The translations under genes and the position numbers were made by a program. From assembly GCA_963790335.1 (NCBI GenBank), contig CAWBOB010000001.1:358753-422752 (forward strand): 64,000 nt of DNA, given 5' to 3'. This DNA comes from JAOUEA01 sp963790335 (GTDB lineage: Bacteria; Actinomycetota; UBA4738; HRBIN12). The notes under the pieces were generated by a model that ran no database searches, was not told the DNA's origin, and saw only the letters and a program-made list of their open reading frames with translations. Below, in pieces: positions 27,170-36,993 of the stretch; the first letter of the stretch is position 1, and each line of letters opens with the position of its first letter.

Positions 27170-27935
27170 ATGAGCGACGACGGAGGTTCCGCTTCCGATC
27201 GCGGCGACCTGTTCACGCAGCTCGCCGAGGCCGCGTCGAACCTGGGACCGGCGATCCAGCCACCGTCGTACCAGGAGCTGCTGGACTGGATCGTCGAGAC
27301 CGTGCGCGCGGTGACCGGTGCCCAGGCTGCCTCGATCGCCTCGTTCGATCCCAGCCGCGAGCTGCTCACCTTCGTCGCGGCGTCTGGTGCCGCCGGCGAC
27401 CAGGTCGTGGGCATGGAGATGGAAGCCGGCAAGGGCATCGCCGGATGGGCCCTCTCCTCGGGCCAATCGATCTCGATCGCCGACGCGCCGAGCGACCCGC
27501 GGTTCGCGCGCGACATCGCCGACGCCACCGGGTACACGCCGGTCGACGGTGTTCGCGATCCCGCTCGAGACCGACACCGGCGTGATGGGCGTGATGGAGA
27601 TCCTCGACGCACCGGAGGGTCGCGAAGGTGCCCACGACGAGTCACGGGTCGTGGCGACGCTCGCCCGCCAGGCGGCGGTCACGATCGAGACGGCTCGGCT
27701 GTTCCGAACCTTCGGCCGTGTGATGTTCAAGGCGGCAGCCAGCGCCGCCGCCGACGACGGCGACCTGCAGGCCGCGCTCGAGCGGATCGCCGAGAAGACG
27801 CGAGGTCCCGCTCGCGAGTTCGCCGAGCTGCTGGACCTGTTCGCGGAGATCGGCGCACTCGGTCCCAAGGAACGTCAGGCAGCGACCGACCTGCTGTACA
27901 CCTTCCTGATGTACGCGCAGGAGAACAGGGCGTAG
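27170..27935 (+). CDS. GAF-domain protein (one inserted base near 27548)
   Basis: Removing one base near 27548 gives a 254-residue protein. The N-terminus (FTQLAEAASNLGPAIQPPSY) is helical; the GAF domain follows with LLDWIVETVRAVTGAQAASI, ELLTFVAASGAAGDQVVGME, AGKGIAGWALSSGQSISIAD and, after the shift, VFAIPLETDTGVMGVMEILD and RQAAVTIETARLFRT. GAF domains bind cyclic nucleotides or other small molecules or sense redox state. No kinase, cyclase or DNA-binding domain is attached; the C-terminal 60 residues are helical (FAELLDLFAEIGALG). It lies five bases upstream of the subtilase gene, so it may sense a signal that gates that protease. Confidence 0.75.
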
Positions 27936-27939
27936 CGCG

Positions 27940-28761
27940 ATGCGACCGGCGTGGTCGTGGGCGTTCCAGCCGGGCGCGCTGCGCCAGGTCGACGTCGGGC
28001 TTCCCCACGAGATCACGCCCGAGTGGGCCTGGGGCGCGAGCACCGGCGAGGGCGTCAAGGTCGCCGTGCTCGACTCGGGCATCGACGCCGATCACCCGTG
28101 GGTGCGAACCGTCGAGGGCGCGGTGGCGGTCGACTACGACCCCGAGGCGCCCGGCAACGTGCGGTTCACCGAGGGGCCGCACGAGGACCTGTTCGGCCAC
28201 GGCACCGCGTGCGCGGGCATCATCCGGAAGATGGCGCCCGACTGCGAGATCTACAGCGTGCGCGTGCTCGGGGGCAAGCTCACCGGCAAGGGGTTCGTGT
28301 TCGCCGCCGGGCTGCGCTGGGCGCTGCGCAACGACATGCGCGTGATCAACCTGTCGCTGTCGACCGGCAAGCGCGACTACTACTCGGTGTTCCATCGCAT
28401 CGCCGACGAGGCGGCGTTCCGCCGCGTGATGCTCGTCTGCGCGATCAACAACATGCCGGGGCCGAGCTTCCCCGCGGAGTACTCGTCGGTGTTCTCGGTC
28501 GCCTCGCACGGCGACGTCGACGACCCGCTCGCGTTCGACTACAACCCGACGCCGCCGGCGGAATGGGGCGCGCCCGGCATCGACGTCGAGGTGCCGTGGC
28601 TCGAGGGCAAGACGATCGTCGCGACCGGGAACTCGTTCGCGGCGCCGCATATCGCGGGCGTGCTGACGTTGATCCTCGCGAAGCACCCGGAGCTGACGCC
28701 CTTCCAGGCAAAGACGGTGCTGATGGCGCTGGCGCGGAACGTCCAACCGGGCCCCGCCTAA
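27940..28761 (+). CDS. Cytoplasmic S8 (subtilisin-like) serine peptidase
   Basis: A compact 273-residue subtilase. The catalytic triad is complete: Asp45 in VAVLDSGIDADHP, His87 in LFGHGTACAGII and Ser232 in ATGNSFAAPHIAGV; the oxyanion Asn is in the CAINNMPG segment at 170-171. It lacks a signal peptide and a propeptide, so it should be made active inside the cell, as are intracellular subtilisins and some peptide-maturation proteases. It follows the GAF gene with a four-base gap and lies opposite the acidic repeat protein, whose regular units could be its substrate. After it comes a 230-base gap without a gene. Confidence 0.88.
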   Translation: MRPAWSWAFQPGALRQVDVGLPHEITPEWAWGASTGEGVKVAVLDSGIDADHPWVRTVEGAVAVDYDPEAPGNVRFTEGPHEDLFGHGTACAGIIRKMAPDCEIYSVRVLGGKLTGKGFVFAAGLRWALRNDMRVINLSLSTGKRDYYSVFHRIADEAAFRRVMLVCAINNMPGPSFPAEYSSVFSVASHGDVDDPLAFDYNPTPPAEWGAPGIDVEVPWLEGKTIVATGNSFAAPHIAGVLTLILAKHPELTPFQAKTVLMALARNVQPGPA

Positions 28762-28991
28762 CCGACCAGGGCGATGCGCCGCTCTATGGCAACACTTGCG
28801 CTCGATCCAAGGTAGGGATAGGGAAGGGTCCCGTGATCTGGGTCGATGAGTGGCCCCCACTCTCCCTCTGGTTGACTCACCTCCGGACCACCCATCGACA
28901 GCACAGATGGCTGTATCGCCCTGGCGCCTCGAAGACTCGGGGAGGTACCGTTAGCCAGGCCTGGTCCCGCGCAGGGACCTGGAGGGCTGAG

Positions 28992-31900
28992 ATGGAGTGC
29001 GGAGCATGCGGCACGCAGAATCGCGAGGGGCGGAAATTCTGCACCCAATGCGGCGCGACGCTCTCGCTCGCCTGCCCATCATGCGGCGAGCCGAACGAAG
29101 GTGGAAGCCGATTCTGCGGTGAATGTGGGAGCGCACTCGGCGACGTCTCGGGAACTGCGGGGGCGGATGAGCGCCAACCCGATCCGGCCACCGAGCGTCG
29201 ACTCGTCTCTGTCCTCTTCGCCGACATGGTCGGCTTCACCACGCTGAGCGAACGACTGGATTCCGAAGACGTTCGGGCGCTGCTGACTCGGTACTTCGAC
29301 CGAGCGACCGAGATCGTCGGGCGCTACGGGGGCACTGTCGAGAAGTTCATCGGTGACGCCGTCATGGCCGTTTGGGGCACGCCGGCGATCCGGGAGGACG
29401 ACGCTGAGCGAGCGGTCCGAGCTGCTCTCGACCTCGTAGACGCAGCGCGGGCGATCGGCGCCGAGGTGGCCGCCCCGCATCTCGAGCTGCGAGCGGGAGT
29501 GACGACCGGCGAGGGAACCGTAACGATCGGCGCTCAGAACCAAGGCATGGTGGCGGGGGATCTCGTGAACACCGCAGCACGACTGCAGTCGGTTGCAGAG
29601 CCGGGTGCAGTGCTCGTCGGCGAAAGCACCTTCCAGGCGGCAAAGTCGGCGATCGACTTCGAAGACGCGGGTAGCCACGCCCTCAAGGGCAAGGAGGAGC
29701 CGGTGCACGCATGGCGGGCGCTTCGAATCGCGGCGGGGCCTTCCGTCGCCCGCAGCGACGTCCTCGACCCGCCCTTCGTCGGCCGGAACGAGGAGTTCCG
29801 GCTGGTCAAGGACCTGTTTCACTTGACCGAGCGAGAGCGGACTGCCCGCTTGCTTTGCGTCGTCGGGATCGGCGGCATCGGCAAGTCGCGTGTCGGCCTC
29901 GAGTTCCTCAAGTACATCGACGGACTCATCGACGACATCTTCTGGCATCACGGACGATGCCCTTCCTACGGCGATGGCATCGCGTTCTGGGCGTTGGCGG
30001 AGATGGTTCGCATGCGCGCCCGGATCGCCGAGACCGACGACGACGAAACGGCGCGAGGCAAACTGACGAAGGCGTTGGCGACGTACGTCGGCGAAGAAGA
30101 ACACCGGCTGTGGATCGAACCGAAACTACAACAGCTCCTCGGCCTCGGCGACGTCGCCGAACACCAACGGGACGAGCTGTTTGCCGCGTGGCGTTCTTTC
30201 TTCGAACACATCGCCGACCTCGGTCCGACCGTCCTGGTGTTCGAGGACGTGCAGTGGGCCGATCCGGGCCTCGTCCGGTTCATCGAGCACCTCATGGAGT
30301 GGGCCGCACGCCGGCCGATCTTCGTGATCGTGCTCGCGAGGCCTGAGATCGAGGAACGCCACTCGAACCTCGGCACGGGAAGGCATTCGACGACGCTGCA
30401 CCTAGAGCCTCTCTCAGACGAAGCGATGAGCGTGCTCTTGCGTCAGCTGATCGTCGATGCCACGGATCCGCTGGTCGCCTCCGTTGTCGAGCGCGCTGAA
30501 GGCGTGCCGCTCTACGCGATAGAGACGGTTCGTGCTTTGGTCGATCGGGAGGTCTTGCGTCGGCTTGAGGACGGCCGTCTGGAGCAAGTGACGGAGATGG
30601 CAGACCTCGACATTCCCGACTCACTGCACGCACTCATAGCCGCCCGCCTCGACGTGCTTTCTGCCGAGGATCGCGCATTGGTTCAACAAGCCTCTGTCCT
30701 GGGAAAGTCCTTCACCTTGGACGGACTCGTTGCGATCCGCGGTCTCGAGCGTGACGCCGTCGAGACTCAACTTCGCACGCTCGTCCGGCGCGAGTTCATC
30801 GCCTTTGATGCGGATCCCAGGTCCCCGGAGCGAGGACAGTACGGCTTCGTGCAGAGCCTGATCAGGGAGGTCGCATACCAGACCCTGTCGAAGCGCGACC
30901 GGCGAGCCCTTCACCTGTCGGCGGCCCATCATTTCGAGTCCCTGCATGACGACGCTCTCGCGGCTGCTGTCGCCGTTCATTATCTGGAAGCTCGCCGTGC
31001 CTCGAGCGAGGGGCCGGAGTCGCGCGCACTCGGCGCACGGGCTCGAGACTGGTTGGTCGCGGCGGCGGATCGCTCGGCATCACTCGGCTCTCACGACGCC
31101 GCACTCGGCTACCTCGAGCAAGCGATCGACATCGAGGAGAGCGAGCCCGCACGAGCGGAGCTGCACCTTCATGCGGGAAAGGCCGCGACCGCTGCGGCCC
31201 TCGAGCATGCCGCGGAGCGCCACCTGAGTGAAGCGATCGCCTGGTACGAGTCACATGACGATCTGGAGGGTGTGGCGGAAGCGCGCACCTCATTGGCCGC
31301 CATGATGCTGAATATCGGGTCGCGTGTGGCCGACGCCATCGAGGCACTGCGGCCATTGACAGAGCTTCAGGTTCCGAGCGAGCTCGAGGAGAGCCTGGTC
31401 CAGGCAGCGGCGGTGCTCGCACGGGCACACATGCTGGGCAGCGAACCGCTCCTCAGCCTCCCATGGGCCGATGCGGCCCTGCGCCTCTCGGAAGCATCGA
31501 ATGATACGCGAACCGTGGCCGACGTGCTGATCACCAAGGGGTGCGCGCTCGCAGATGTCGGCCGCACACAGGAAGGAATGATCCTCGTAAGGGGTGGCAT
31601 GGCCCTTGCGACCGCAGGGGGGTTCCTCCTCGAAGAACTTCGCGGTGCGATGAACCTGTCGATGTCGCTGATGAGATCGGATCCCAGGGAAGGTATGGAG
31701 ATCGCGATCATCGGCTATGAGCGTGCCCGCGATCTCGGTCTCCGGGCCGACCAGACGTTGCTCGTTCACAACGCCGGCGAATGCGGGATGGAGTGCGCCG
31801 ACCTCGACTGGTTCGAGCGGACGCTCACCGAGCTGGAATCACAGAGCATGCCTGACGAGCTGCTGTGGTTGACCATGCTGTCCAGGGCCCTTCTGTTCGC

Positions 31901-32501
31901 GCTTCGTGGCAAGGAGGTGGAGGCGAGGCAACTCCTCGAGACCAATGCCGCGCTCCACGGAGGGATCCCCGACGCGCAAGGAGAATCGTGGAACGTGGCC
32001 GCGATCGTCGAGCTCGCGAGTGGGGCCCTTCAAGCCTGTTGCGAGCTGGCATTCACCAAGCAGATGAACGAAGCGATCTCGGAGAACCGCTACGAAGCGC
32101 TGACGGCAGGAGCCCACGCCGCGGCCTGGCTTCGCGACCGTGAACGTCTCGATCGGTGCATCGCCGCGCTACGTGCCCTCCCTCTGATGGGGCCGTCGGT
32201 AGAGCCGTTCATCCGCTCATTCCAGGCCACGAGCGCTCTCCTCGCGACACCGGATGATCGTGAGGCCCTACGCGCGTCAGCTACGGCGCTTTCCGACATC
32301 CGTCATACGAGCGCACGCTTCCAGCTCGCTCTGCACGCCATCGACGTGATCCATGCACTCGGCCCCGACCATCCGACGTCGGCTGAGCTTGCAGACGAAG
32401 CGCGCGGGGTCTTAGAGCGGATGGGCTCGCCGAGCTTCCTCGATCGGCTGAACGACGCGATGAAGTCCGCAACCCCGGCCGCCGCTGAAACTCAGCCGTA
32501 G
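28992..32501 (+). CDS. Class III nucleotide cyclase / AAA ATPase / TPR regulator with double zinc ribbon
   Basis: A 1169-residue multidomain protein. Residues 3-45 hold two CxxC zinc ribbons (Cys3/6/17/20 and 28/31/42/45). The cyclase domain has the first metal Asp in SVLFADMVGFTTLSERL, the adenine-selecting Lys and second Asp in VEKFIGDAVMAVWG, and the transition-state Asn/Arg in DLVNTAARLQSVA, so all catalytic residues are present. An ATPase follows with Walker A GIGGIGKSR and Walker B VLVFEDVQWADPG, and a long C-terminal TPR-like helical array. Start ATG 28992 has GGAGGG upstream; the open frame to 27951 is antisense-like noise. Expected product is cAMP. The gene has weaker G+C bias than its neighbours and is one of three such genes here. 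Confidence 0.9.
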   Translation: MECGACGTQNREGRKFCTQCGATLSLACPSCGEPNEGGSRFCGECGSALGDVSGTAGADERQPDPATERRLVSVLFADMVGFTTLSERLDSEDVRALLTRYFDRATEIVGRYGGTVEKFIGDAVMAVWGTPAIREDDAERAVRAALDLVDAARAIGAEVAAPHLELRAGVTTGEGTVTIGAQNQGMVAGDLVNTAARLQSVAEPGAVLVGESTFQAAKSAIDFEDAGSHALKGKEEPVHAWRALRIAAGPSVARSDVLDPPFVGRNEEFRLVKDLFHLTERERTARLLCVVGIGGIGKSRVGLEFLKYIDGLIDDIFWHHGRCPSYGDGIAFWALAEMVRMRARIAETDDDETARGKLTKALATYVGEEEHRLWIEPKLQQLLGLGDVAEHQRDELFAAWRSFFEHIADLGPTVLVFEDVQWADPGLVRFIEHLMEWAARRPIFVIVLARPEIEERHSNLGTGRHSTTLHLEPLSDEAMSVLLRQLIVDATDPLVASVVERAEGVPLYAIETVRALVDREVLRRLEDGRLEQVTEMADLDIPDSLHALIAARLDVLSAEDRALVQQASVLGKSFTLDGLVAIRGLERDAVETQLRTLVRREFIAFDADPRSPERGQYGFVQSLIREVAYQTLSKRDRRALHLSAAHHFESLHDDALAAAVAVHYLEARRASSEGPESRALGARARDWLVAAADRSASLGSHDAALGYLEQAIDIEESEPARAELHLHAGKAATAAALEHAAERHLSEAIAWYESHDDLEGVAEARTSLAAMMLNIGSRVADAIEALRPLTELQVPSELEESLVQAAAVLARAHMLGSEPLLSLPWADAALRLSEASNDTRTVADVLITKGCALADVGRTQEGMILVRGGMALATAGGFLLEELRGAMNLSMSLMRSDPREGMEIAIIGYERARDLGLRADQTLLVHNAGECGMECADLDWFERTLTELESQSMPDELLWLTMLSRALLFALRGKEVEARQLLETNAALHGGIPDAQGESWNVAAIVELASGALQACCELAFTKQMNEAISENRYEALTAGAHAAAWLRDRERLDRCIAALRALPLMGPSVEPFIRSFQATSALLATPDDREALRASATALSDIRHTSARFQLALHAIDVIHALGPDHPTSAELADEARGVLERMGSPSFLDRLNDAMKSATPAAAETQP

Positions 32502-32737
32502 TCGAGGCGTGGACAATCCTGCGCTCGAGACCGGGCATTCGGCGACTGGTCGGGGGAATCACCCTGTGACATGGCGTGTGGTTCGCCGAGAAGCGGACAC
32601 GCATGGTCCATGCAACCGACCGCCGGTACGACCGGTTTCGGTTGACTGTGCCCGTTCGAAGGGTTGCGCGGGCTCACGCCTGGGGAGTAGCGTCGTGTCG
32701 GCTGCCCGCCCTACGTAGTATCCGGAAGGGGGATGCG

Positions 32738-33385
32738 ATGATCCGGCGGCTCTTGCTGCTCGCTTCGATCGGGTGTTTCGTCGTGGGGGGAGCGGTTCCC
32801 GCTCACGCCGACGCCGACGGCGACGACCTTCACAAGACCGGCCTCACCCGAGCGCGATCACTCGCGCGTTGGGCGCTCGGCGAAGGCCCGAGCCCGCTGC
32901 TGATGGCCTTCGAGGGCGATTGCGGCGACCGCGTGGGCAACGCGTTCTTCCTTGCGCCGCCGATCGGCCAGGACATGGAGCTGAGGTGCCGGGTTCCGCT
33001 CGATACCGCGATCGTGTTCTCGCACGCGGCCTGGTTCACGACGATCCCGGCCGACGGGTCGACCGACGCGCAGATCATCGCCGCAGCGAACGCCGGCTTC
33101 GACCCCGTGTCGTCGTGGGTAACGTTCGACGGTGAGCGGGTCGGACTCTCTGGCAAGACGTTCAACCTCGGCGCGTTCACCGTCTGGTCCGAGAAGGGAA
33201 GCTTCTACGACGAGATCGGGCTCGGCACCGGCGGGGTGCGCACGTCGCTCACCGGAACGATCATGACCCTGCCGCCGCAGGATGAATGCGGCCGCCATGT
33301 GATCAAGACGGCGGTCGATTTCGGAGTGCCCGACGAAGTCTTCAGCGTGACCTATCGCATCAGGATCGGTGGCTGCGACGACTGA
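32738..33385 (+). CDS. Secreted protein, distant relative of 24010-24749
   Basis: A 215-residue exported protein with signal peptide MIRRLLLLASIGCFVVGGAV cut after AHA. Mature blocks are GNAFFLAPPIGQDMELRCRV, ADGSTDAQIIAAANAGFDPV, WVTFDGERVGLSGKTF and a C-terminal ...VFSVTYRIRIGGCDD. These align in order with the duplicated secreted proteins at 23.3-24.7 kb (FLGPSGADCTV, TAEGLGETWAEL, VYIDGNRL, WRLHVVDE), so I place them in one family. Four cysteines, including one two residues from the C-terminus, may pair. GGAAGGGGG lies before ATG 32738. Function unknown. Confidence 0.8.
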   Translation: MIRRLLLLASIGCFVVGGAVPAHADADGDDLHKTGLTRARSLARWALGEGPSPLLMAFEGDCGDRVGNAFFLAPPIGQDMELRCRVPLDTAIVFSHAAWFTTIPADGSTDAQIIAAANAGFDPVSSWVTFDGERVGLSGKTFNLGAFTVWSEKGSFYDEIGLGTGGVRTSLTGTIMTLPPQDECGRHVIKTAVDFGVPDEVFSVTYRIRIGGCDD

Positions 33386-33387
33386 GT

Positions 33388-34866
33388 TCAGCGTGCGAGT
33401 CGTTCCGTGGCGAGCGCGCGGAGCAGCGATGCTGCTCCGGCCTCGCCGGCGGGGCGCGATCCCCCGCCGCATGTCGGCTTCCGGCGCGTGAAGAGCCACT
33501 CGTCGAACAACGCGTCGAGCTGCATGCCCGAGGTGGTCTCGGCGAGCTGCTTGAACTGGCTCGTCGTGCCCGTTCCGTTCGACTTGTCAACGACCCATTC
33601 GCGAAGGATCGCGAAGAACGATGTCGAGCCCACTTCCTTCCGAAGGGCTTGCAGTGTCATCGCCCCACGCTGGTAGACGGCAGGGTGGAACAGACGATCC
33701 GCACCCGGGTCGCCGGGTCGCACGTTCCAGAACCGGTCACGTGCCGGGTAGGAGTCGCACGTGAAGTTCGAGATCAACTGAGGGCTCGCCAATCCTCGCT
33801 CGTCGGCCCACAGCCATTCCGCGTAGGTCGCGAACCCCTCGTTCAGCCAGATGTGCTGCCAATCGTCGACCGACACCACGTCGCCGAACCATTGGTGCGC
33901 GAGCTCGTGCGTCACGATGAAGGTGTTGACGCGCCCGAAGAAGCGAGCGTCGTAGACGGGCCGTGACTGCGTCTCGAGCGCGTAGCCCGGCACCCGGTGC
34001 TCGACGATGCCTCCGAGGTCGTCGAAGGGGTATCGCCCGAACTGCCGCTGCAGGAAGCGTGTGATGCGCACCTCCTTCGAGAGCGAACGGCGAGCAGCGG
34101 CCGGGGAGCGAGGGTCGATGGCGTCGAGCACACGGATACCGTCCGACGTCGTGCGACGGTCGATGCGGAACCTGCCGATCGCGGCCGTCGCGAGATAGCT
34201 CGCCATCGGCTCGACCATCGTCCACGACCACGTCGTGCGGCCACCGCCAGCCGGGGACCGGCCGAGGAACCGTCCGTTCGAGATCGCCTCCAGCCGATCG
34301 GGCACGGTGAGATCGATGTCGTAGGTCGCCTTGTCCTTCGGGTGATCGTTCGCGGGGAACCATGCGGCGGCAACCTCGGGCTCGCCCACGATGAGGGCCC
34401 CGTCGTCGGTTCGCACGACGCCGCCCCTGATGATCCCGTCGTTGAACTGCTTCGGAACCCCGGCGTAGGAGACTCGCACCACGAAGGTGCTGCCTTGCGC
34501 CAGCGTCGCGGCAGGGGTGATGACCAGCTCGTGCTGCTGCACGCGCGTCCAGCTGGCTGCGGCGCCGTCGACCGACACCGCGTCGATCTGCAGCCCCACG
34601 AAGTCGAGGTTGAACCGGGAGAGATCCATCGTGGCCTGCGCGGTGATCGTCGCGTCGCCGATGAGGCGGTCCGAGCCCGGGCTGTAGCGGATGTGCAGGT
34701 CGTAGTGCCCGACGTCGTACCCGCCATTGCCGTACGACGGGAAGTAGCTGTCGCCGAGACCCGCGGACCCGGGGGCTCCCGTGCCGCCCGCTGCCACGGT
34801 GGTGGGGAGCACCACGACCAGACCGAGGAAGACCGCAGCGGCGGCAACGATCGTGCGTATCCGCAT
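33388..34866 (-). CDS. Secreted M1-family metallopeptidase
   Basis: A 492-residue zinc aminopeptidase-type enzyme. ATG 34866 opens a signal peptide (IRTIVAAAAVFLGLVVVLPT). The N-terminal beta-sandwich (YDVGHYDLHIRYSPGSDRL) is typical of M1. The active site has THELAHQWFGDVVSVDDWQH followed by LNEGFATY, i.e. HExxH with the third ligand Glu 18 residues later. The exopeptidase GxMEN motif is replaced by PGYALETQSRP, as in other bacterial M1 relatives, so strict aminopeptidase activity is uncertain. The C-terminus after FDEWLFTRRKP is short. It is convergent with the preceding secreted protein and acts outside the cell. Confidence 0.9.
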   Translation of the reverse strand: MRIRTIVAAAAVFLGLVVVLPTTVAAGGTGAPGSAGLGDSYFPSYGNGGYDVGHYDLHIRYSPGSDRLIGDATITAQATMDLSRFNLDFVGLQIDAVSVDGAAASWTRVQQHELVITPAATLAQGSTFVVRVSYAGVPKQFNDGIIRGGVVRTDDGALIVGEPEVAAAWFPANDHPKDKATYDIDLTVPDRLEAISNGRFLGRSPAGGGRTTWSWTMVEPMASYLATAAIGRFRIDRRTTSDGIRVLDAIDPRSPAAARRSLSKEVRITRFLQRQFGRYPFDDLGGIVEHRVPGYALETQSRPVYDARFFGRVNTFIVTHELAHQWFGDVVSVDDWQHIWLNEGFATYAEWLWADERGLASPQLISNFTCDSYPARDRFWNVRPGDPGADRLFHPAVYQRGAMTLQALRKEVGSTSFFAILREWVVDKSNGTGTTSQFKQLAETTSGMQLDALFDEWLFTRRKPTCGGGSRPAGEAGAASLLRALATERLAR

Positions 34867-35048
34867 CGAGCGTCCGTCGGCCAGTCGTGTCTGCACGCGA
34901 GAGTACCTCCCGGTCGTCGCGGGCAAGTCTAGGGAGCCCGAGAGGGAGATCGTGGATTTGACGCATCGAGATGAAGGGCGCACGCTCTCGACGAACTCTG
35001 TGTGTCCGCGATACGGGGGGCGCCTGCGCGCCTGGGGAGGGATGCACG

Positions 35049-36091
35049 GTGCGGCGACTGATCGGTCTGGCCTCGGTGCTCACGCTGTTCGCGGCGGGGG
35101 TCGCGCTCGCGGCCGTCCCCGAGGTGGTGCTGAACGACCCGAACGTCGACGAGAACCGATCGTCGGCGTCCGACGGGTACCTCGTGTGGTCCGCCACCAC
35201 CGAAGGGAAGCCGCGTCAGGTCCACAGCTACGTGCGTGCCGATGGCGGGCAGCGGGTGCGCATCAACCCGAGGGGGACCAGGAGCTACGGCGCCGCCATC
35301 GACGACACCACGATCGTCTACGAGGAAACCGTGCACCCCGACACCGACCTGTACTTCACCGACGCCGTGACCCCCGATCGCCAGCCGCCGCCCGACGGGG
35401 TGAACACGAGGGCGGGCGAATCCCGCCCGTCGCTCTCGGGTGACTACCTGTTGTTCACGCGGTCGAACGAAAACCGTGTGAACTTCCGCAAGGCCTGGAC
35501 ACGCGTCGTGCTCGTGGACATCACGACCGGCGACAGGACGGTCCTGCGCGAGCGGGCGACGAGCCACACGTACCTGATCAGCGATCAGGTCAACGGGGAC
35601 TGGGCGACGTTCGAGTCGTGCCGGTTCCCGGATTTCGAGTTCACCGATTGCCACGTGTTCCGCTATCAGATCTCAACGGGGGACATGTCGAGGCTCGACA
35701 ACCCGGGCCAGCAGCAGTACGCGGGCGGGGTCTCCGATGACGGCACCGTCTACCTGATCAGAACGGGCAGCAGGCACTCCTGGGCATGCGGGCTGCACAC
35801 GAAGATCGTCCGCATGCCGCTGGCGGGGCCGGGCGAGGTGATCGCGAGGCTGCCCGATGGCAGGGACGCACTCACGACGTTCGCGTTCGACGAGCCGGGC
35901 GGTTCCACCACGCTGTACTTCGACCGGATCACGTGCCGGAACGGCAACGAAGGGATCTACCGTATCCCCGATGCCGACACGGTCACCTTGCGCCCTAGCT
36001 GCCGGATCGAAACCATCTCGGGCATCTCCGGGGCCGGGATGCGAACGGGCCCGGCCTTCGCCGCCGCGCCGATGGTGAACTGGCGGCATGA
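35049..36091 (+). CDS. Exported beta-propeller-like protein (3' end uncertain)
   Basis: About 345 residues. GTG 35049 follows a GGGAGGG ribosome site and opens a signal peptide (RRLIGLASVLTLFAAGVALA). The mature part is a set of repeated strand modules with turns such as SASDGYLVWSATTEG, SYGAAIDDTTIVYEE, RPSLSGDYLLFTRSNEN, SDQVNGDWATFESCR and VSDDGTVYLIRTGS, the look of a WD40/TolB-like propeller. The frame runs on into the next gene without a stop until 36260, so one or two extra bases probably lie before 36070; an ATGA overlap with the next gene at 36088-36091 would be the natural end. Binding or scaffold role outside the cell; no enzyme motif. Confidence 0.65.
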
Positions 36092-36992
36092 CCTACTCGA
36101 TCGTGGCTCGCGACCCGCGAAACCGGCCGGCTCGGTGTGGCCGTGCAATCCCACTGGTTCTCGGTCGGGAGCGTGGTCTCGTGGGCCGAGGCGGGCGTCG
36201 GCGCGGTCGCGACCCAGTCGTTCGCCGAGCGTTCCTACGGACCGCTCGGTCTCGAGCTGATGCGTCGAGGACGGAGCGCACCCGAGGCGCTCGAGACGCT
36301 CGTTCACGCCGACGAGAAGCGAGCGGTGCGGCAGGTCGCCTTCGTCGATGCGTCGGGGGAGGTGGGCGTGCACACGGGCGACGATTGCATCCGCGAGTTC
36401 GGCCACCTCACCGGCGACGGGTTCTCGGTGCAGGCTAACATGATGGAACGCGACACGGTCTGGACCGCCATGGCGGACGCCTACCGTGACGCCGAGGGCG
36501 ATCTTCCCGACCGCCTGCTGGCCGCCCTGGCGGCGGCCCAGAGCGAGCGCGGCGACATCCGCGGCATGCAATCGGCCGCGATGCTCGTCGTGGAAGCCGA
36601 GCCCACCGGGAACGAATGGGACGACCGCGTGATCGACCTGCGCATCGAGGATCACGCGACGCCGGTCGACGAGCTCGCACGCCTCGTGCGGTTGTGGCGC
36701 GCCTACGGCCATGCCGAGCGCGCCGAGGACCTCGAGCTCGCAGGCGACCTCGGCGGCGCGCTCGAGCAGCGCCTGCTCGCCCTCGAGATCCAGCCCGACC
36801 ATCCGGAGATCGCCTTCTGGGCGGCCGTGGCCATGGCCGGCGCGCGGCCGGCTCGACGAGGCGCGGCGCACAGCGGCGATCGCGCACGAGGCGCACTCGG
36901 GGTGGGCCGAGCTCCTGCGGCGAGTGGTCGCCGACGGTCAGATCGAGCTCAGCGACGAGGCGGTTCGGGCCCTGCTTCCCGAGGCGGACTGA
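36088..36992 (+). CDS. DUF1028 (Ntn-hydrolase-like) protein with C-terminal domain (two inserted bases)
   Basis: Deleting one base near 36120 and one near 36850 gives 300 residues, a length divisible by three. The start TYSIVARDPRTGRLGVAVQS (rebuilt) and then WFSVGSVVSWAEAGVGAVAT, ERSYGPLGLELMRRG and ANMMERDTVWTAMADAY are signature blocks of DUF1028, a family with an Ntn-hydrolase fold of unknown reaction. The last 90 residues (VDELARLVRLWRAYGHAERA onward) look like a TPR-type helical domain that often follows DUF1028. Its stop nearly touches the convergent Crp/Fnr gene. Cytoplasmic; substrate unknown. Confidence 0.8.
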
Positions 36993-36993
36993 C

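Noticed and set aside
27951..32501. A single 1516-residue protein joining subtilase-region sequence to the cyclase
   Set aside because: The first 347 codons are the subtilase gene read in the wrong frame. The cyclase has its own ATG at 28992 with a ribosome site and begins directly with zinc ribbons.
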